The notes beneath the pieces are model-generated. The model searched no databases. It had not been told where the DNA came from and saw only the letters and a list, made by a program, of their open reading frames with translations. From NCBI GenBank assembly GCA_900552705.1, contig USAX01000080.1, positions 1 to 8,654 on the forward strand: DNA of 8,654 nucleotides, written 5' to 3'. Positions within the stretch are counted from its first letter, which is position 1. Each line of letters begins with the position of its first letter. The translations under genes and the position numbers were made by a program. The stretch is from an uncultured Collinsella sp. Lineage in GTDB: Bacteria; Actinomycetota; Coriobacteriia; Coriobacteriales; Coriobacteriaceae. Shown here piece by piece: positions 5,633 through 8,654 of this stretch.

Positions 5633-5660
5633 GTTCCGCGGTTTGGTAAAACCGCGGAAC
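5633..5660. repeat. perfect 12-bp hairpin with 4-nt loop
   Basis: The arms 5633-5644 and 5649-5660 (GTTCCGCGGTTT and its exact inverse) enclose GGTA. On plus it is followed by five A, and on minus it is preceded by the U tract of the carrier's terminator, so it does not act as an ordinary terminator itself. An outer CGAC/GTCG pairing (5628-5631, 5665-5668 region) can extend it. It sits 13 nt beyond the 100-nt inverted repeat. Confidence 0.7.
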
Positions 5661-5699
5661 AAAAAGTCGCCCCCTCCCGCGCACGGAACGGGAGGAGGC
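5661..5699 (-). terminator. intrinsic terminator of the arc carrier gene
   Basis: The arms 5669-5679 and 5689-5699 form an 11-bp GC-rich stem with a 9-nt loop; the single mismatch on plus becomes G-U on minus. Minus-strand RNA continues GAC then UUUUU (5665-5661). It lies about 100 nt beyond the carrier's stop codon and probably ends the arc transcript. Confidence 0.75.
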
Positions 5700-5710
5700 T
5701 AAAGGTAGGA

Positions 5711-5774
5711 GTCTACCGGTGGGGTTACCCCACCGGACAGACGATGACCAGGTGATCCTTTACAGGATCGTCAT
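5711..5774 (-). other. paired hairpins in the carrier's 3' untranslated region
   Basis: CCGGTGGGG (5716-5724) and CCCCACCGG (5728-5736) form a 9-bp stem extended by GTCT/AGAC (5711-5714, 5739-5742). Just beside it GATCCT/AGGATC (5754-5759, 5764-5769) with outer ATGAC/GTCAT (5744-5748, 5770-5774) forms a second stem with a 5-nt bulge. Neither is followed by a U tract. They probably protect the arc messenger 3' end or form a tandem structure with the terminator beyond. Confidence 0.55.
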
Positions 5775-5801
5775 GGTTTCCGTGGGGTACCCAAGGGGTA
5801 C

Positions 5802-7280
5802 TTAGAGCATCACGCAGGCGACGGTCAGAATGATGGCGCAGACGACGGAGAGAGCGACGATGAGCTTGAGAGCAAACTTGAGCCAGGTCGTCCACTCGAT
5901 CTTGGCCAGGGCAAGACCGCCCATGATGGCGCCGGAGGTCGGGGTGAACAGGTTCACGACGCCGATGGCGGCGGAGAAGATCATGACCATGACCTCGGGC
6001 GAGAAGCCGAGCTTAACAGCCAGCGGTCCCATGATGGGCATGGACACGGTAGCCATACCAGAGGTCGAGGGGATCAGGAAGGACAGGCCGAAGTAGACCA
6101 GGAAGCTCATGGGAGCGAAGATCACGCCGGACAGGCCAGCCAGAGCATTGGCGGCAGCGTCGAGGACGTAGACGTCGAGGCCGGTGCTAGCCATGAGGAC
6201 GGAGATACCACGGGCAAGAGCGATGACGAGGACAACGGACATCATGTCGGCAGCGCCGGTGATGAAGGTGTTGACGATCTGCTTCTCGGAGAGGCCACCG
6301 ATGATACCGATCAGGACAGCCATGAGGAAGAACCAGGTGGAAGCCTCGTCGAAGTACCACTGGCCAATGGGCAGGCCGGTGATCAGGGCAGACCAGCCCT
6401 GAACGATGGCGTTACCGTCGGCGTCATAGACAGCGCCAGCATCGAAGAAGTTGGCGACGCCCTCGTTGAGGTCGGCCAGCGGGATGAAGCCGACGATCAT
6501 GACGACGAAGGTGAAGGCAAAGGCGATCAGAACACCCTTCTGACGACCGGTGAGCTTGACCTCCTTGTGAACCTCGGAAGCAGCCTTGCCGTGAGCCTCT
6601 TCGGCGTCCTTGAGCTCCTGCATCGAAAGGATGGTGGAACCCTTGTCAGCCTTGACCTTCTTGGCATAGCTCATGACGAAGAGGATGGACATAACAGTGG
6701 TAACAATCCACAGGACGGCACCGAGGCCGATGATGATGGACTGGTTGACCTCAATGCCAACGCCGGTCAGAGCGTCGACGGCAGCACCGACGGCGAACGG
6801 GTTAACCGTGGAGCCGAGGCAGCCGCAGCCAGCGCCGAGCAGGACGGTGGCAGCGCCGACCATAGGGTCGAAGCCAGCAGCCATCATGGTGGCGGCGAGC
6901 AGGGCGTAGAAGGGAACGGTCTCCTCGCACATACCATAGGTGGTACCACCGAGGGAGAAGATGAACATCAGCACGGGAATGAGCATGATCTCATTGCCCT
7001 TAAGCTTCTGCACCAGAACGGCAATGCCGTTGTCCAGGGCGCCGGTCTCGGTCATCATGCCGAGGAAGCCACCGAGGATCATAACGAAGAGGCAGACGGG
7101 CAGAGCGTCAGCGAAGCCCTTGACCGGGGCGGTGCAGAAATCGCTCAGGCGGGCAGCGGTAACCGCGCCACCGGACGTACCGGAGACGATAACGGTAACA
7201 ACCGCGACGATTGCCAGCAGAGCAAGAAGAATGGTGAACGATGAAGGCATACCGCGCTTTTTCTTAGCGGTCTCAGTCAT
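5802..7280 (-). CDS. YfcC/DcuC-family membrane carrier, likely arginine-ornithine antiporter
   Basis: This 492-aa polytopic membrane protein belongs to the YfcC / C4-dicarboxylate anaerobic carrier-like family (Pfam PF03606). Roughly a dozen hydrophobic segments are seen, including about 13-33, 62-80, 98-117, 122-150, 182-204, 247-268, 314-332, 345-367, 378-405, 428-456 and 466-491, with a charged cytoplasmic-type loop at 206-248. Each half has a conserved-looking re-entrant motif pair: GGTTYGMCEETVPFY (111-125) and GSTVNPFAVG (156-165), then PSTSGMATVSMP (404-415) and LFTPTSGAIMGG (444-455). Family members occur beside arginine deiminase genes in several bacteria and fill the ArcD role; here the gene follows arcA and arcB, so exchange of arginine for ornithine is the best inference. 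The start is the ATG at 7278-7280 (MTETAKKKRG), with AAGGGGGG ending 9 nt upstream; two upstream in-frame ATGs have poor spacing or no site. A dicarboxylate or other amino acid substrate cannot be excluded. Confidence 0.88.
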   Translation of the reverse strand: MTETAKKKRGMPSSFTILLALLAIVAVVTVIVSGTSGGAVTAARLSDFCTAPVKGFADALPVCLFVMILGGFLGMMTETGALDNGIAVLVQKLKGNEIMLIPVLMFIFSLGGTTYGMCEETVPFYALLAATMMAAGFDPMVGAATVLLGAGCGCLGSTVNPFAVGAAVDALTGVGIEVNQSIIIGLGAVLWIVTTVMSILFVMSYAKKVKADKGSTILSMQELKDAEEAHGKAASEVHKEVKLTGRQKGVLIAFAFTFVVMIVGFIPLADLNEGVANFFDAGAVYDADGNAIVQGWSALITGLPIGQWYFDEASTWFFLMAVLIGIIGGLSEKQIVNTFITGAADMMSVVLVIALARGISVLMASTGLDVYVLDAAANALAGLSGVIFAPMSFLVYFGLSFLIPSTSGMATVSMPIMGPLAVKLGFSPEVMVMIFSAAIGVVNLFTPTSGAIMGGLALAKIEWTTWLKFALKLIVALSVVCAIILTVACVML

Positions 7281-7289
7281 AGTTCTCAT

Positions 7290-7297
7290 CCCCCCTT
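7290..7297 (-). promoter_or_regulatory. ribosome binding site deciding the carrier start
   Basis: AAGGGGGG on the minus strand ends 9 nt before the ATG at 7278-7280. It directly abuts the ATG at 7287-7289 (no spacer) and lies inside the frame of the ATG at 7305-7307, so the downstream ATG is the best start. Confidence 0.6.
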
Positions 7298-7375
7298 CAT
7301 AAATCATTTACTGATCTCGCCCGAAGCGGCTCTTCCGTGCCGTGCATGTCGCTCGGTGCGAGATTTTTACCAGAC

Positions 7376-7412
7376 AAAAGCGCTCGGGGTGCGCAGGAAT
7401 GCACCCCGAGCG
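7376..7412 (-). terminator. terminator-like hairpin between arcB and the carrier
   Basis: CGCTCGGGGTGC (7381-7392) and its exact inverse (7401-7412) form a perfect 12-bp stem with an 8-nt loop. On minus-strand RNA it is followed by C and UUUU (7379-7376). It starts 15 nt beyond the arcB stop codon. As the carrier has no clear promoter of its own in the 95 nt that follow, this is probably a partial terminator or a processing and stability hairpin that lowers carrier expression relative to arcB. Confidence 0.75.
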
Positions 7413-7427
7413 AGATGCTAGATGCTC

Positions 7428-8423
7428 TTACTTGAGCGTGGCGTACATGACAGCCTTGATGGTGTGCATGCGGTTCTCGGCCTCGTCGAAGACCTTGGAA
7501 GCGGGGCTCTCGAAGACCTCGTCGGTGACCTCCTGCTCGGTGATGCCGAACTGCTCGCACTTCTCGGCGCCAATGGTGGTGTTGGTGTCGTGGAAGCTGG
7601 GCAGGCAGTGCAGGAAGATGGCACCCGGGTTGGCCATAGCCATGACCTCGGAGGTGACACGATACGGGGTGAGCTGAGCGATGCGCTCGGCCCAGACCTC
7701 GTCAGGCTCGCCCATGGAGACCCACACGTCGGTGTAGATAACGTCGGCACCGGTGACGCCGTCCTTGACGTCGGTGGTCAGCTTGATGGTGCAGCCGTTG
7801 GCCTCGGCGATGGGCTTGCAGGCCTCGATGACGTCGTCAGCGGGCATGCACTCCTCGGGGCCGCAGGCCACGAAGTTCATGCCGAGCTTGGAGCAAACGA
7901 CCATGAGAGAGCGAGCAACGTTGTTCTTGCAGTCACCCATGAAGACGAGGGTCTTGCCCTTGATGTCGTAGTTGAAGTTCTCCTGGACGGTCAGGATGTC
8001 GGCGAGCATCTGGGTGGGATGCCACTCAGTGGTCAGGCCGTTCCACACGGGCACGCCGGACTTAGCAGCGAGCTCCTCGACGTCGTCCTGGGCAAAGCCA
8101 CGGAACTCGATGCCATCATACATGCGGCCGAGAACACGGGCGGTATCCTCGATGGACTCCTTCTTGCCCATCTGCGACGAACCCGGATCGAGGTAGGTGA
8201 CGCCCATGCCCAGATCCATGCCGCCGACCTCGAAGGCGCAGCGGGTACGAGTGGAGGTCTTCTGGAAGAGCAGAACGATGTTCTTACCCTCGAGATAGCG
8301 GTGCGGAACGCCAGCGCGCTTCATATCCTTGAAGTTCTTGGAGAGCTTGAGCAGGTACTCGATCTCCTCGGTGGTGAGGTCGAGGAGCTTGAGGAAGCTA
8401 CGGCCGGAGAGGTTAACACCCAT
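7428..8423 (-). CDS. arcB: ornithine carbamoyltransferase, catabolic
   Basis: This 331-aa enzyme of the aspartate/ornithine carbamoyltransferase superfamily carries out phosphorolysis of citrulline to ornithine and carbamoyl phosphate in the arginine deiminase pathway; it is cytosolic. The carbamoyl phosphate domain (about 7-145) carries STRTR at 57-61 and HPTQ at 135-138. The ornithine domain (about 150-310) carries DVWVSMGE (232-239) with the SMG loop, and HCLP (272-275) with the catalytic Cys of this family; R318 in ENRMHTIKAVM is also typical. Length is right for the family. The start is the ATG at 8421-8423 with AAAGGA 8 nt upstream; the frame is open 30 codons further up, but that part has no homology-like sequence and overlaps the intergenic hairpins. 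Adjacent arcA and carrier genes favour the catabolic enzyme (ArcB) over biosynthetic ArgF, though sequence alone does not settle the direction. Confidence 0.95.
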   Translation of the reverse strand: MGVNLSGRSFLKLLDLTTEEIEYLLKLSKNFKDMKRAGVPHRYLEGKNIVLLFQKTSTRTRCAFEVGGMDLGMGVTYLDPGSSQMGKKESIEDTARVLGRMYDGIEFRGFAQDDVEELAAKSGVPVWNGLTTEWHPTQMLADILTVQENFNYDIKGKTLVFMGDCKNNVARSLMVVCSKLGMNFVACGPEECMPADDVIEACKPIAEANGCTIKLTTDVKDGVTGADVIYTDVWVSMGEPDEVWAERIAQLTPYRVTSEVMAMANPGAIFLHCLPSFHDTNTTIGAEKCEQFGITEQEVTDEVFESPASKVFDEAENRMHTIKAVMYATLK

Positions 8424-8431
8424 GGTTCGTT

Positions 8432-8437
8432 TCCTTT
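8432..8437 (-). promoter_or_regulatory. ribosome binding site of arcB
   Basis: AAAGGA on the minus strand lies 8 nt before the ATG at 8421-8423 and fixes the start at MGVNLSGRSF, excluding a longer open frame through the intergenic hairpins. Confidence 0.7.
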
Positions 8438-8466
8438 CGAAGAAATGAATTACGTAAGTATTAGTG

Positions 8467-8516
8467 TCGCCCGTTTGACGGGCGAAACCGGTGCGGTTGT
8501 AGGGAGACCGCACCGG
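8467..8516 (-). other. two tandem hairpins between arcA and arcB
   Basis: In transcript order the first is a perfect 10-bp stem (8507-8516 with 8488-8497, CCGGTGCGGT and inverse) with a 9-nt loop. The second is a perfect 8-bp stem (8478-8485 with 8467-8474, TCGCCCGT and inverse) with a 3-nt loop. Only UUU follows the first and no U tract follows the second, so they are not convincing terminators. They begin 12 nt after the arcA stop. Likely roles are messenger processing, 3' protection of the arcA segment or partial attenuation. Confidence 0.65.
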
Positions 8517-8528
8517 AAACGGAAAGAC

Positions 8529-8654
8529 TTAGAGGTCCTCGCGCCAGAAGGGCATGCTCATGCAGCGCGGGCCGCCACGGCCGCGGGAGAGCTCGGCGGA
8601 GGGCACGACGAGAAGGTCCAGGCCCTCCTTGTACAGCACGTCGTTGGTGACGGT
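8529..8654 (-). CDS. arcA: arginine deiminase, C-terminal fragment (cut by window edge)
   Basis: Only the last 41 codons and the stop are in the window. The fragment ends RGRGGPRCMSMPFWREDL, the signature C-terminus of arginine deiminase, in which the Cys (residue 31 of the fragment) is the catalytic nucleophile that attacks the guanidinium carbon of arginine. The enzyme hydrolyses arginine to citrulline and ammonia, the first step of the arginine deiminase pathway, in the cytosol. The preceding VLYKEGLDLLVVPSAELSRGRGG matches the conserved end of the family. arcB follows 105 nt downstream on the same strand, across two hairpins, consistent with an arcA-arcB-carrier cluster. The start, promoter and most of the active site lie beyond the window. 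Confidence 0.93.
   Translation of the reverse strand, partial: TVTNDVLYKEGLDLLVVPSAELSRGRGGPRCMSMPFWREDL

Larger units (their letters stand above)
5197..5801. other. 605-bp gene-free, hairpin-rich stretch
   Basis: No protein gene is supported here. Two overlapping minus-strand frames of about 100 codons cross the region (5336-5662 and 5385-5684), but both run through the inverted and direct repeats, have no recognisable domain and no good ribosome binding site. From right to left the stretch holds the carrier's 3' hairpins and terminator (5661-5774), the 12-bp hairpin, the 100-nt inverted repeat, the 73-nt-period duplication, the 65-nt inverted repeat and the DUF1846 promoter. The density of self-complementary sequence over about 360 bp is far above that of the other gaps in the window. 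Confidence 0.7.

Noticed and set aside
5520..5660. Clustered repeats considered as a CRISPR array
   Set aside because: The repeats are inverted or diverged, not short identical direct repeats with unique spacers, and no cas gene is present.
5336..5684. Two overlapping minus-strand open frames of about 100 codons in the gene-free stretch
   Set aside because: They run through the inverted repeats and the 73-nt duplication, lack a recognisable domain and a well-placed ribosome binding site, and the duplication is not in frame.
8450..8457. TTACGTAA palindrome and a TGAAT half-site in the arcB leader, considered as an ArgR box
   Set aside because: Only one half resembles the arginine repressor consensus and the 8-bp palindrome is too short to carry a claim.

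Overview
This window probably comes from a Collinsella-like gut anaerobe (class Coriobacteriia, Actinomycetota). The basis is moderately high GC, a pyrG-xerD pair like that known in actinobacteria, an arginine deiminase cluster with a YfcC/DcuC-type carrier, and a DUF1846 protein. The genus is an inference from gene content; no rRNA or marker-level proof is in view. Every gene I can support is on the minus strand, so transcription runs from high to low coordinates.

Right end to left: the last 41 codons of arcA (arginine deiminase, cut by the window edge), arcB (catabolic ornithine carbamoyltransferase) and a YfcC/DcuC-family membrane carrier in the arcD position form an arginine catabolism cluster. 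Arginine would be taken up in exchange for ornithine, deiminated to citrulline and split to ornithine and carbamoyl phosphate. Carbamate kinase (arcC), which would make ATP from carbamoyl phosphate, is not in the window. Strong hairpins lie in both arc intergenic gaps, and a terminator follows the carrier gene.

A non-coding stretch of about 600 bp (5197-5801) follows. It holds the carrier's 3' hairpins and terminator, a perfect 12-bp hairpin, a 100-nt near-continuous inverted repeat, a degenerate direct duplication with a 73-nt period, a 65-nt inverted repeat with 24-nt arms, and the promoter of the next gene. This is the least explained part of the window.

Next comes a DUF1846 protein (493 aa, function unknown, P-loop-like motif) with its own promoter and terminator, then a short winged-helix regulator with a strong ribosome binding site, a dyad over its likely promoter and its own terminator. 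Last is the pyrG-xerD operon: CTP synthase followed after 2 nt by a XerD-type tyrosine recombinase with a GTG start. It ends at a terminator with a perfect 20-bp stem. The pyrG leader contains an exact consensus DnaA box. The leftmost 230 bp hold two more hairpins and a 20-bp palindrome but no convincing gene.

The core genes are ordinary. The items worth a second look are the repeat-rich desert at 5300-5660, the DnaA box upstream of pyrG, the dyad at the regulator promoter and the hairpins between the arc genes. I did not find evidence for a new multi-gene system.
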